In this document: piece by piece, positions 23,277 to 31,516 of the stretch
How positions within the stretch are numbered: position 1 is the first letter of the stretch
Layout: each line of letters begins with the position of its first letter
Assembly: GCA_023443285.1 (NCBI GenBank)
Contig: JAEZVB010000101.1
Coordinates: 1 to 36,701, forward strand
DNA from: Bacillota bacterium
GTDB lineage: Bacteria > Bacillota > Negativicutes > Sporomusales > Sporomusaceae
Reading direction: 5' to 3'
DNA: 36,701 bases
The notes under the pieces: generated by a model
What the model was told of the DNA's origin: nothing
What the model saw: the letters and a program-made list of their open reading frames with translations, nothing else
Databases searched by the model: none
Translations under genes and position numbers: made by a program

Positions 23277-24829
23277 TGGCGGTCAAGTGATAATCGGTGT
23301 TTGCGCAGTTTTTTTAATACTGCTGTATGAGATAGCCCGAGGGCTGCGCCTAGTTGACGTGAACTGGTATATTGCTTTAGCGCTTTAATTAGCACATCGC
23401 GTTCGATCTCATCGGTAATCTCTTCAAGAGTCCGATTGCAGGCTAGCTCTCCAGTAGCCGGCGGCGTATACTCCTGATCAAACACAATATGGTGACCGTA
23501 AATTGTAGCGCCGGAAACAATAGCGGCAGCTCGTTCGATGACATTTTCTAGTTCGCGAATATTTCCCGGCCAGTGATAATTGATAAGCTTATCTAACGCA
23601 TGTTGGTCAAAGGTAGTTACTTCTTTATGGAGACGGGAAGAACAACGACGAAGAAAGACTTGAGCTAAGAGAGGGATATCTTCCCGGCGCTCCCGTAGTG
23701 GAGGGATAAATAGCGGAATTACATTAAGACGGTAATACAAATCTTCCCGGAAACTTCCAGAGGCAATCATTTTTTCGAGATTGCGGTTGGTTGCTGCCAG
23801 GACACGAATATTGACGGGGATTTCCCTGTTACTCCCAATACGCCGTACGTTTCCTTCCTGTAGTACGCGGAGGAGCTTGGCTTGGAGGTGGGAAGGGATT
23901 TCACCAATTTCATCCAGGAAGATAGTACCACCGCTGGCAAACTCAAACAGGCCGTGTTTGCCTCCTTTGATGGCTCCGGTAAAGGCTCCGTCTTCATAAC
24001 CGAATAATTCGCTTTCTAGGAGCGCATCAGGAATGGCCGCACAGTTTAGGGGAACAAATATTTTGTTATGCCGCACTGAAGCAGCGTGCAACGCTCTGGC
24101 GATAAGTTCTTTGCCTGTGCCGGTTTCACCTCGGATAAGTACTGTTGATTCTCCGCAGGCAATGGATTTGGCTACAGCTATTACTTTGCGCATGGCTTGG
24201 CTGGTAAACATGATTTCGTCAAAAGTAATTTGTCGCTGCCCAGTTACTGTATATACCAGTTCTCTAACAGCACTAATATCCTTAATGACAGTAACTGCGC
24301 CAATAATGCGGCCTTGCTTGTCCACAATCGGGCGACCGCTTGATAGATAGTGACTTTTGGTTTTTTCGAGTACTATTTCCCGATTGTTATAGGGGATGCC
24401 TTGCGTTAATGTTGTTAATAGCGGACTGTCGGTAGGGAAAATATCTTCAAAATTCTTGCCTAAGACATCCTGAGCCGGCAAACGGACAATTTTTTCGGCT
24501 GCGAAATTGTACTGTGTAATTTGTCTTTCAAGGTCAATGCCGATAATGCCGTCGCTTACAGAGGTAAGCACGGCATTAAGCTGTTCAGAACGTTCTTGAT
24601 GCGGCATAAGTTTTATTTCAGTCACACTAGTAATTTGCGGGATGGAAAGCAATTCATCAAAAAGTCTTTGCTTGACATCAGATGCAAGTGCTTGAAACTC
24701 CATATAAATTGTATTTAGTTCGACTTCCATGGAGATAATGTTAATTTTTCTGGTGGCAAGTATTTGGGAAATATCAAGGACTAGCCCCACTCTGTCAATA
24801 TTGGAGATCTTTAATCGTAGCTTATCCAT
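23267..24829 (-). CDS. Sigma-54-dependent activator, TyrR-like (ACT-PAS-AAA+-HTH)
   Basis: The 520-residue protein has four parts: an N-terminal ACT-like domain (1-75, SNIDRVGLVLDISQILA), a PAS domain (about 80-190), a AAA+ sigma-54 interaction domain (about 205-440), and a C-terminal TyrR-type HTH (SSRQLGAALGLSHTAVLKKL). The AAA+ part has GETGTGKE (Walker A), the ELFGYEDGAFTGA sigma-54 contact loop and GGTIFLDEIGEI. It would activate sigma-54 promoters in response to an amino acid or similar ligand. No sigma-54 promoter was found nearby, so its targets are probably elsewhere. GGGAGGATC is a good ribosome-binding site, and the gene diverges from thiL. Confidence 0.93.
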   Translation of the reverse strand: MDKLRLKISNIDRVGLVLDISQILATRKINIISMEVELNTIYMEFQALASDVKQRLFDELLSIPQITSVTEIKLMPHQERSEQLNAVLTSVSDGIIGIDLERQITQYNFAAEKIVRLPAQDVLGKNFEDIFPTDSPLLTTLTQGIPYNNREIVLEKTKSHYLSSGRPIVDKQGRIIGAVTVIKDISAVRELVYTVTGQRQITFDEIMFTSQAMRKVIAVAKSIACGESTVLIRGETGTGKELIARALHAASVRHNKIFVPLNCAAIPDALLESELFGYEDGAFTGAIKGGKHGLFEFASGGTIFLDEIGEIPSHLQAKLLRVLQEGNVRRIGSNREIPVNIRVLAATNRNLEKMIASGSFREDLYYRLNVIPLFIPPLRERREDIPLLAQVFLRRCSSRLHKEVTTFDQHALDKLINYHWPGNIRELENVIERAAAIVSGATIYGHHIVFDQEYTPPATGELACNRTLEEITDEIERDVLIKALKQYTSSRQLGAALGLSHTAVLKKLRKHRLSLDRHPK

Positions 24830-24861
24830 TCAAGATCCTCCCGACATTTTTGAACTTTCTT

Positions 24862-24891
24862 GGGATAAATTTGATGCGGGTAGGGATAAAT
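24862..24891. promoter_or_regulatory. Pair of direct repeats, candidate operator
   Basis: GGGATAAAT occurs at 24862-24870 and again at 24883-24891, 21 bases apart, which puts them on the same helix face. The pair lies just upstream of the sigma-54 activator gene in the divergent intergenic region. Confidence 0.35.
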
Positions 24892-25004
24892 CCTCTATAC
24901 GGTACAACTTTTTTTCATGTTGAGGTATACTATTCTTGCAGGAAATACTTGCACAAAAGAGAATTTATTAGAAACATTACGCAGCCATAGAAGGTGGTGT
25001 TTCC

Positions 25005-26513
25005 ATGAACGAGCTTGCAAAACTCGGAGAATTCGGTCTGATTGATTTAATTAAACAAGATACAATTAGTGATCATGGCAGCGTGGTCCTTGGTATTGGC
25101 GATGATGCTGCTGTATTACTGCCAACACCCCGGCAATTGCTGTTATTAACTACGGATATGTTAGTGGAAGCCGTGCATTTTGATTTGGCTACTACAACTC
25201 CTTGGCAGCTTGGTTATAAGGCAATTGCCGTTAATTTAAGTGATATTGCCGCTATGGGCGGTGCACCTCGTCATGCCGTAGTATCGGTGGCTTTGCCTTC
25301 GTCCACACCGGCAGACTTTATTGTGAGTTTGTATCAGGGCATGAAAGAGATTTGCCATGAGTTTGGGGTTAATATTGTCGGTGGTGATACTGTATCTAGT
25401 CCCAAGGGACTAGTGATCAATGTTGCCGTAACCGGTGAGGTTGAGCCAGTTAACTTGGTGAGGCGTTCAGGCGCGCAGGCTGGCGATGTTATCGCAGTTA
25501 CCGGGTGTCTGGGAAATTCGGCTGCAGGTCTGGACTTATTATCAACCAGTGAGTGGGAGGATTTTGATTTTGCCTGGCCATTGGTTACCGCTCATTTATC
25601 GCCGCGGCCACAGGTTAAAGCAGGAGCTATCCTGGCAGCAGCCGGTGCCACCAGTATGGATGACATTAGTGACGGCTTAGCCAGTGAGTCACATGAAATA
25701 GCCAAAGCGAGTGGTGTCGGGGTAAAACTGTTTGCCAAGCAAATTCCACTTGCGTCCGAGCTATTAGAGGCTGCGGAAAAGCTAGGCAAACAGGCGCTTG
25801 ACTACGCTCTATATGGAGGCGAAGATTTCCAGCTCTTGTTTACTATGGAGCCCAGAAAATTTGAAGAACTGCTATCTGCTCAGCCAGATTTGCGGTTAGT
25901 TAAGATTGGTGAGATTGTGGATGCTGGGAAGGGCGTGATCCTTGTTAGTGAAGATGGCAGCATGGAGGCTATTGAGGCAAAGGGATATAACCACTTCCGC
26001 CAAGATAAGCCGCTGGATAAGCTGATACAAAAGACTGCATCAGCAGAGGATACTTATAAATTTGGTCAGCAACTCGCCAAGGTTCTTAAGCCTGGAGATG
26101 TTATTTGTTTGTCAGGTAATCTTGGTGCCGGTAAAACCTTGTTAAGCCAGGGGATTGCGGCAGGACTCCAGGTATCAGATGTTGTTGGCAGTCCTACGTT
26201 TACTGTGCTAAATGTGTATGACGGTCAGACCATGACCGGACAGGAGCTTACTATATATCATTTTGATTTATACCGTCTTGAACATCCATCAGAGCTTAAC
26301 GATATTGGATTTGATCATTATGTAGAAGCCGGTGGCGTTGCTATTATTGAATGGCCTGAGAAATTCCGTGAGTTTTTGCCTAGAGAGCACTTATGGCTGA
26401 CCTTAGAGTATGGAGAATTGCCAGATGAGCGTCTCATTAATTTCAAGGCCAAGGGCGAACGGTATCAAACGCTTTGTGAGGAGTTGAAACAGGTTGCCGA
26501 TTCTTGCTGTTGA
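25005..26513 (+). CDS. Fused thiamine-monophosphate kinase (ThiL) - TsaE ATPase
   Basis: Two complete proteins appear to be joined in one frame of 502 codons. Residues 1 to ~335 are ThiL, which phosphorylates thiamine monophosphate: GIGDDAAVL, TTDMLVEAVHF, AVNLSDIAAMGG, NIVGGDTVSS, DISDGLASE and YGGEDFQLLF. Residues ~345-502 are TsaE, the ATPase of the t6A37 tRNA modification: Walker A GNLGAGKT, then GSPTFTVLNVY, and IIEWPEKF. The join (YNHFRQDKPLDKLIQ) has no obvious frame disturbance. TsaB overlaps the 3' end. It may be a true fusion or could hide an internal start for a separate TsaE. Confidence 0.9.
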   Translation: MNELAKLGEFGLIDLIKQDTISDHGSVVLGIGDDAAVLLPTPRQLLLLTTDMLVEAVHFDLATTTPWQLGYKAIAVNLSDIAAMGGAPRHAVVSVALPSSTPADFIVSLYQGMKEICHEFGVNIVGGDTVSSPKGLVINVAVTGEVEPVNLVRRSGAQAGDVIAVTGCLGNSAAGLDLLSTSEWEDFDFAWPLVTAHLSPRPQVKAGAILAAAGATSMDDISDGLASESHEIAKASGVGVKLFAKQIPLASELLEAAEKLGKQALDYALYGGEDFQLLFTMEPRKFEELLSAQPDLRLVKIGEIVDAGKGVILVSEDGSMEAIEAKGYNHFRQDKPLDKLIQKTASAEDTYKFGQQLAKVLKPGDVICLSGNLGAGKTLLSQGIAAGLQVSDVVGSPTFTVLNVYDGQTMTGQELTIYHFDLYRLEHPSELNDIGFDHYVEAGGVAIIEWPEKFREFLPREHLWLTLEYGELPDERLINFKAKGERYQTLCEELKQVADSCC

Positions 26514-27186
26514 TACAGCCACCCTTGTATCTAGTGTGGCCATTGCCACATCAGACACGTTGGTGGCTGAACTTACGATTCAAACCCGAAAAACACATTC
26601 GGAAAGGCTTATGCCTCATATTGCCCATTTGCTTGAAATGGCTGAAATAGCGCAAACTAGCTTAAAAGCAGTTGCTGTAAGCATTGGTCCTGGTTCTTTT
26701 ACTGGTCTGAGGATTGGCTTAGCGACAGCCAAAGCTCTTACCTACGCACTTAACATTCCGCTTATTGGTGTACCCACTTTGGCGGCGTTGGCGTTTTCCT
26801 GCCCGGTTCCTGGAGTGATTTTGGCTCCTATGCTTGATGCACAAAAAGGCAATGTATACTTGGGACTGTATGAATGGCGTGAGGATACTGTTTATGAAGT
26901 AAAACCGCCACAGGTAGTGGCTTTTGCCCAGGCACAGGCCGAACTCGCTAATTTAGATAAGCCAGCTTTAATGCTAGGTGAAGCGGCTGTCATGCATAAA
27001 GCGGATATTGTTCACCCGGCACCCCCACATGTTGTTATGCCACGTGCCGGTAGTGTCGCCGTTATGGCACAAGCCATGTATGGCCAAGGTATACGCCATG
27101 ATATAGCCAGCTTGGAACCCCTATACATCAGACGATCCGAGGCTGAGGAATTGTGGGAGCGTCGGCAAGCCAAGGAGTGCCGCTAG
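26494..27186 (+). CDS. tsaB: tRNA t6A biosynthesis protein TsaB
   Basis: TsaB is the ASKHA-fold partner that pairs with TsaD in threonylcarbamoyl transfer to A37 of ANN-decoding tRNAs. The ~230-residue protein begins PILAVDTATLVSSVAI and has VSIGPGSFTGLRIGLATAKAL and VILAPMLDAQKGNVYLGLY, typical of the family. Translation starts at TTG, overlapping the upstream gene's 3' end by 20 bases, so coupling with TsaE is likely. The stop TAG shares one base with the next gene's GTG start. TsaB has degenerate ATP-binding residues relative to TsaD, as is usual. Confidence 0.95.
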   Translation: MPILAVDTATLVSSVAIATSDTLVAELTIQTRKTHSERLMPHIAHLLEMAEIAQTSLKAVAVSIGPGSFTGLRIGLATAKALTYALNIPLIGVPTLAALAFSCPVPGVILAPMLDAQKGNVYLGLYEWREDTVYEVKPPQVVAFAQAQAELANLDKPALMLGEAAVMHKADIVHPAPPHVVMPRAGSVAVMAQAMYGQGIRHDIASLEPLYIRRSEAEELWERRQAKECR

Positions 27187-27638
27187 TGCCTGAGCTAATA
27201 AGAATCAGACAGATGCAGGCAAGTGACATTGATGCTGTGGTGAGTGTGGAAAATCAGTCCTTTTCTACCCCCTGGTCCCGTACTGCTTTTGAAGAAGAAA
27301 TCAATGGAAATGATTTGGCGCATTATCTGGTTGTTGAGGAAGAGGGGCAGTTAGTAGGTTATGGCGGTTTTTGGATAGTGGTGGATGAAGCTCATGTTAC
27401 CAATGTTGCCCTCTTACCTGAGTGCCGGGGGCGAGGTCTTGGAACATTGCTGCTAGAGCATATGATTCTTTCTGCCAAAATGCTGGGCGCAGTTAGCATG
27501 ACGCTCGAAGTTCGCCCATCCAACACGGCAGCTCGCAACTTATACTCGCGTCGTGGGTTTGTTGAACGTGGTCTTCGCCCCAATTATTATGCCGAATTAG
27601 GCGAAGATGCGTTAATTATGTGGCTTGATAATTTATAA
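27186..27638 (+). CDS. rimI: Ribosomal protein S18 alanine N-acetyltransferase RimI-like
   Basis: This is a GNAT acetyltransferase of 150 residues. It shows IRQMQASDIDAVVSVENQSF, VTNVALLPECRGRGLGTLLL (the acetyl-CoA-binding R-G-x-G-L/G pattern), MTLEVRPSNTAARNLYSRRGF and a final YYAELGEDALIM. The GTG at 27186 is preferred, because AAGGAG lies eight bases before it and the overlap TAGTG with tsaB is typical. The neighbourhood tsaE-tsaB-rimI-tsaD is the common t6A gene order. The substrate is inferred as the S18 N-terminus. Confidence 0.92.
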   Translation: MPELIRIRQMQASDIDAVVSVENQSFSTPWSRTAFEEEINGNDLAHYLVVEEEGQLVGYGGFWIVVDEAHVTNVALLPECRGRGLGTLLLEHMILSAKMLGAVSMTLEVRPSNTAARNLYSRRGFVERGLRPNYYAELGEDALIMWLDNL

Positions 27639-27760
27639 ATAACTTGCGAAAAAAGAAGGAGCTGCGTGATATATTCGCAGCCCTAAAAGGGTGATTGTGT
27701 AACGTAGCATATGCAGGAGTTTGCCAAACGGTGATAGAGTGCGATTGATTTTATCATTGA

Positions 27761-27823
27761 TTTATCTAGGAACCAAGTTGTTCTTTGGTGCTATTATATA
27801 GAACAGCTTGGTTCCTAGATAAA
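27761..27823. repeat. 24-bp near-perfect inverted repeat with 15-base loop
   Basis: The arms 27761-27784 and 27800-27823 pair over 24 bases with a single mismatch. No T-run follows on either strand, unlike a normal intrinsic terminator. It directly abuts the sasP terminator hairpin. Confidence 0.8.
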
Positions 27824-27854
27824 GCGCTAGGGCGGCTGTAGCCGCCCTAGCGCT
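27823..27854 (-). terminator. Terminator of sasP
   Basis: A perfect 14-bp GC-rich stem (AGCGCTAGGGCGGC and its complement) with a four-base loop sits eight bases after the minus-strand stop. Its tail there reads TTTAT. Confidence 0.8.
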
Positions 27855-27861
27855 ATAAAAT

Positions 27862-28062
27862 CTATTGGAGAGTAGATTCATATTGCTCGATCATTTTGCG
27901 AACCATGTGACCGCCTACGCGGCCGCAGTCTGCTGATGTCATAGTGGACCAACCTTGGCTGCGAACTCGCTCGGAAATACCTAATTCATTAGCAACTTCC
28001 ATTTTCATCTGGTCAAGAGCGTTTTCAGCTCCCGGGTTTACAGGTTTATTCGAGCGTGCCAT
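27862..28062 (-). CDS. Alpha/beta-type small acid-soluble spore protein
   Basis: The 66-residue protein has the family layout: an N-terminal stretch with PGAENALDQMKMEVANELGI (containing the E-x-A-x-E-like protease-recognition region), then a DNA-binding half with ADCGRVGGHMVRKMIEQYE. These proteins coat and protect spore DNA and are digested by the GPR protease on germination. A very strong AAAGGAGGTG ribosome-binding site and a sigma-G-like promoter lie upstream. It is transcribed against the tsa genes. Its presence shows that the organism, or its ancestor, forms endospores. Confidence 0.95.
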   Translation of the reverse strand: MARSNKPVNPGAENALDQMKMEVANELGISERVRSQGWSTMTSADCGRVGGHMVRKMIEQYESTLQ

Positions 28063-28107
28063 TTACTGCACCTCCTTTCCTGGACTGCATGTTATTGTCC
28101 TTGGTTT

Positions 28108-28137
28108 TAATGTGGCTCGCTTGCGTGAATAAAATAC
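28108..28137 (-). promoter_or_regulatory. Candidate sigma-G promoter of sasP
   Basis: On the minus strand GTATT, an 18-base spacer and CACATTA match the forespore consensus (about GNATR-N18-CATNNTA) with one mismatch in each box. The distance to the sasP start is about 45 bases. Confidence 0.6.
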
Positions 28138-28187
28138 ATCACTTGAGTATGTAATAATTAACAGACATATGATGGAGGTCTGTCCTT

Positions 28188-29225
28188 ATGAAGCAAAGTA
28201 TAACCTTGGCTGTAGAAACAAGCTGCGATGAAACCTCCGCAGCGGTTGTTGTGAATGGCCGTACAATTTTATCTAATGTTATTTCGTCTCAGGTACCGAC
28301 ACATCAAAAATTTGGTGGCGTTGTACCAGAAATCGCCTCGCGTAAACATATAGAAAATGTCATTCCGGTTATCGATCAGGCTTTAGTTGAAGCGGGAACA
28401 ACACTAGCTAGTGTTGATGCTATCGGTGTTACCTATGGGCCGGGGTTAGTCGGTGCACTTTTAGTGGGCGTAGCCACAGCTAAAGCCCTGGCCTTTGCTC
28501 AAAATAAACCGCTAATTGGAGTTAATCATTTAGAAGGTCACATTTTTGCTAATTTTTTGGCACATGAAGAACTTAAGCCACCTTTTGTGGCTCTGGTGGT
28601 GTCTGGTGGACATACTTCGTTAATTCATCTCAAGGACTATAATAAACTGGAACTCTTGGGTCAAACCCGCGATGATGCAGCAGGGGAAGCCTTTGATAAA
28701 ATTGCCAGGGTTATGAATTTCCCCTATCCTGGAGGCCCGCACATTGATAACGCGGCTAAAGAGGGTAATCGTACTGCCGTTGCTTTTCCACGAGCCTTTG
28801 CAGGACAAACAGGGGAGAATCGATTCGCGTTTAGCTTTAGTGGTTTAAAATCAGCAGTATTAAATTATCTAAACACGGCTGCGCAGCATGGGGATACTGT
28901 GTGTATTCCTGATGTAGCCGCCAGTTTTCAGGCCGCCGTTGTAGATGTATTGGTTGAGAAGGCAATAGCAGCGGCAGAATATGTTGGTGTTAAGCAGCTG
29001 GTTCTAGCAGGTGGAGTGGCAGCTAATTCATTTTTGCAAAGCGAGTTAAGAGCGGCCGCCGCGCAGCACGAGATAGCATTATTTTATCCACCGCCGGTGC
29101 TGTGTACAGATAATGCGGCGATGATTGCCTGTAGAGCCTATTATCAGTATCTGGCCGGGGATTTTGCCGATCTTCATCTGAATGCCTTGCCGGCGCTGAA
29201 ATTAGGTCAGTGTGGAAAACAATAA
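28188..29225 (+). CDS. tsaD: tRNA N6-threonylcarbamoyladenosine transferase TsaD
   Basis: TsaD is the catalytic subunit that moves the threonylcarbamoyl group onto A37. The 345-residue ASKHA-fold protein has LAVETSCDETSAAVV, the metal-binding HLEGH at about residues 111-115, VSGGHTSLI, AGEAFDKIARV, FSFSGLKSAV and ending LYPPPVLCTDNAAMIA-type residues. All family motifs are present. It works with TsaB and TsaE, whose genes are just upstream, separated only by the convergent sasP. The start ATG follows GATGGAGGT. In older literature the gene is called gcp. Confidence 0.97.
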   Translation: MKQSITLAVETSCDETSAAVVVNGRTILSNVISSQVPTHQKFGGVVPEIASRKHIENVIPVIDQALVEAGTTLASVDAIGVTYGPGLVGALLVGVATAKALAFAQNKPLIGVNHLEGHIFANFLAHEELKPPFVALVVSGGHTSLIHLKDYNKLELLGQTRDDAAGEAFDKIARVMNFPYPGGPHIDNAAKEGNRTAVAFPRAFAGQTGENRFAFSFSGLKSAVLNYLNTAAQHGDTVCIPDVAASFQAAVVDVLVEKAIAAAEYVGVKQLVLAGGVAANSFLQSELRAAAAQHEIALFYPPPVLCTDNAAMIACRAYYQYLAGDFADLHLNALPALKLGQCGKQ

Positions 29226-29234
29226 AATTACAAT

Positions 29235-29360
29235 TGTGGATAATGTGAGTAAGTGCGTGTGAGATGGGTAAATACAATGGTAAAATGACAATTTGGCTGT
29301 GAATAACCCTGTGGATATTGTGGATAACTTCGGGATAACACCATTGATGGTTGTGGATAA
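29235..29360 (+). promoter_or_regulatory. Cluster of five DnaA boxes
   Basis: TGTGNATAA, the complement of the DnaA consensus TTATNCACA, occurs exactly at 29235, 29298, 29319 and 29352, and with one mismatch (TGTGGATAT) at 29310. All are in the same orientation. The sites at 29310 and 29319 directly abut. The cluster fills the gap between tsaD and the histidine kinase. From memory, Bacillus subtilis also has a DnaA-box cluster just after gcp/tsaD. Confidence 0.85.
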
Positions 29361-29471
29361 AACTTGCGCGTACACTTATTTTAACTTGGTACCAGCTAAC
29401 AAGGAATTTTTACAGATATAGTTGAATACATAGTGATTAGAGCTTGGTTGATTCTGAATGGGGGAAATTTT

Positions 29472-30917
29472 ATGGGCGTAGTTGCCGATATTTGCTGCAA
29501 AATAACGACCTTGACCACAGAACAAACGCAAGTGATTGAGAATGCAGCAAGTGTTCTAGGATTGGCAGCTGATCTTGCTCACGCTCAGGTTACGCTGTAT
29601 GCTCCGGCACGTAGCGAAAACTTTTTGGCTATTGTTGCCCAGGCCAAACCCAATACCTGTTATATTGATTTCAAAACCAGTATACTTGGTAGTACGGTAC
29701 AAGCAGTTGAAGAGCCGCTAATATGGCGAACACTCGCAGCAGGTACTGCTATTGCAGGACAGCGCGAATGGGAGCTTGGTATGGCTGCGCTTGAAATGCG
29801 GGTGTATCCGATAAAAGATGCGTCAGGACAAATCATTGCTGCCGCAAGTTTTGAGACCAGTAATCAGGAAGCGATTGCTGAAGGACATGGTATGCTGGTG
29901 GAAACAGCATCTATGCTCTTAACTATGGCGACCATTGATGATACAATGGGACGTAAACTGTATCGCCCACTGGCTACGCGTGATGGTATTATCATTATTG
30001 ACGAACGCGGGTATGTTATTTTTGCCAACTCTGCAGCCGATGCCACTTACAAAGTCCTCGGTATCAACCGGATTATGGGGCGCCGGGCATCTGATCGCCA
30101 AGTCAATATGAGACTGGCTCAAAAGGCACTGACTACCGGGCAGACACTGGAAAAAGAACTGCCAGCCGGTAACATGATTTTGGTACAACGGGCAATTCCT
30201 ATCTTCGTTGGCAGTTTAGTGATACGTACTGTATTCATTATTTCCGATGTAACAGAGCTTCGAAAAAAAGAAAAAGAATTACTGGTAAAATCAGCCGTAA
30301 TTCAGGAGATACATCACCGGGTAAAAAATAATCTGCAAACGATTGCCAGTTTGCTCAGATTGCAGGCTCGGCGCACCAAGACTCCTGAAGTCAAGGCTGC
30401 GCTAAGAGAAAGTGTCAACCGGATTTTGAGTATATCAGTTGTACATGAGTTTTTATCTCAACAGGACAGAGGCATTATTGATGTGGCTGAAGTTACCAAG
30501 AATATTCTAGATATGGTAATTCAAAACATGCTTGAACCCAATTTTAATATTGAAACAGTATTTAATGGGCAAACTGTTATTTTACCTTCTGAGCAGGCAA
30601 GCAGTTTGGCATTAGTAATTAATGAGCTTATTCAAAACTCGATTGAACATGGTTTCGTAGGTCGAAAAGAAGGACTCCTGGGTGTCGATATTACGACAAC
30701 GCCAGAGAACTATCAGATAGATATTTATGACGACGGTATTGGTCTACCCGACGAATTTAATCTTGATAATACTAACAGTCTGGGCTTACAGATAGTTCGG
30801 ACACTGATAGAAAATGATCTTGGAGGGAAATTTCGTCTATTTTCTCGTTCCGGTACGCATGCCTTTATTACCATTCCCCGCCTAACAGAAGGCGCGAAAG
30901 AGGTCAAGGAGGAATAA
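29472..30917 (+). CDS. PdtaS-like sensor histidine kinase (GAF-PAS-HisKA_2)
   Basis: The ~481-residue kinase is soluble, without membrane helices. It has an N-terminal GAF-like sensor (about 1-150), a PAS domain (about 165-275), a HisKA_2 dimerisation domain with phospho-His in EIHHRVKNNLQTIASLLRLQ, and an ATPase domain (NELIQNSIEHGF, DDGIGLP, LGLQIVRTL). This resembles PdtaS/EutW, which signal to ANTAR regulators that act on RNA. Its partner begins one base after its stop. The ATG at 29472 is chosen because GGGGGA lies seven bases before it; an upstream GTG at 29433 is unsupported. The signal is unknown. Confidence 0.92.
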   Translation: MGVVADICCKITTLTTEQTQVIENAASVLGLAADLAHAQVTLYAPARSENFLAIVAQAKPNTCYIDFKTSILGSTVQAVEEPLIWRTLAAGTAIAGQREWELGMAALEMRVYPIKDASGQIIAAASFETSNQEAIAEGHGMLVETASMLLTMATIDDTMGRKLYRPLATRDGIIIIDERGYVIFANSAADATYKVLGINRIMGRRASDRQVNMRLAQKALTTGQTLEKELPAGNMILVQRAIPIFVGSLVIRTVFIISDVTELRKKEKELLVKSAVIQEIHHRVKNNLQTIASLLRLQARRTKTPEVKAALRESVNRILSISVVHEFLSQQDRGIIDVAEVTKNILDMVIQNMLEPNFNIETVFNGQTVILPSEQASSLALVINELIQNSIEHGFVGRKEGLLGVDITTTPENYQIDIYDDGIGLPDEFNLDNTNSLGLQIVRTLIENDLGGKFRLFSRSGTHAFITIPRLTEGAKEVKEE

Positions 30918-30918
30918 C

Positions 30919-31500
30919 ATGGAAGCTTTGCGGATAGTAATTGCAGATAATGAATCAATCATACGAATGGATCTTAAAGAGATATTAGAAGAGGCCGGAC
31001 ATACTGTGGTCGGCGAAGCACCAGACGGCGTGAAAGCGGTAGAATTGGCTCGCAAACACCAACCGGATCTTGTTGTTATGGATATTAAAATGCCTGAAAT
31101 GGATGGAATTACAGCTGCTAAAATCATTTCCAATGAAAAATTGGCGCCAGTACTGCTGTTAACTGCTTTCAGTCAAAAGGAAATTGTAGAAAAAGCGAAA
31201 GACTCAGGAGTACTTGCTTATCTGGTCAAGCCGGTAAAAGAAGCTAATTTATTTCCCGCAATGGAAATCGCTTTATCGCGGTTTAAGGAATTTGCAGAAT
31301 TGGAGCGAGAACTGGAGGAAGTCAAAAATTCACTGGAAACCAGAAAAGTACTTGACCGTGCCAAAGGGATATTGATGGATGCCTACAGTTTAACCGAAAC
31401 GGAAGCATACCGCCGTATTCAGCAATATAGTATGAGTAAACGTAAATCAATTAAGGATGTGGCAGCAGCTATCGTGGAGTCCGCTACCCGTAAACGTTAA
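30919..31500 (+). CDS. ANTAR-domain response regulator (PdtaR/EutV-like)
   Basis: The 193-residue protein has a receiver domain (about 1-120) with the phospho-acceptor in VVMDIKMPEMDG, TAF and K in the usual places, then a coiled-coil linker and a C-terminal ANTAR RNA-binding domain (KVLDRAKGILMDAYSLTETE, then AYRRIQQYSMSKRKSIKDVA). ANTAR proteins bind paired stem-loops in leader RNAs and prevent transcription termination. Co-translated with the kinase upstream. No convincing twin-hairpin target was seen in the window. A hairpin terminator follows. Confidence 0.95.
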   Translation: MEALRIVIADNESIIRMDLKEILEEAGHTVVGEAPDGVKAVELARKHQPDLVVMDIKMPEMDGITAAKIISNEKLAPVLLLTAFSQKEIVEKAKDSGVLAYLVKPVKEANLFPAMEIALSRFKEFAELERELEEVKNSLETRKVLDRAKGILMDAYSLTETEAYRRIQQYSMSKRKSIKDVAAAIVESATRKR

Positions 31501-31516
31501 TACTGATTTTTATGCC

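Noticed and set aside
24941..24956. A sigma-54 (-24/-12) promoter before thiL
   Set aside because: TTGCA-like words occur, but the spacing between the GG and GC elements does not fit the sigma-54 consensus.
29235..29360. The DnaA-box cluster as the chromosomal replication origin
   Set aside because: No dnaA, dnaN, rpmH or gyrase genes are near, and no clear AT-rich unwinding region adjoins the boxes. A titration or regulatory cluster fits better.
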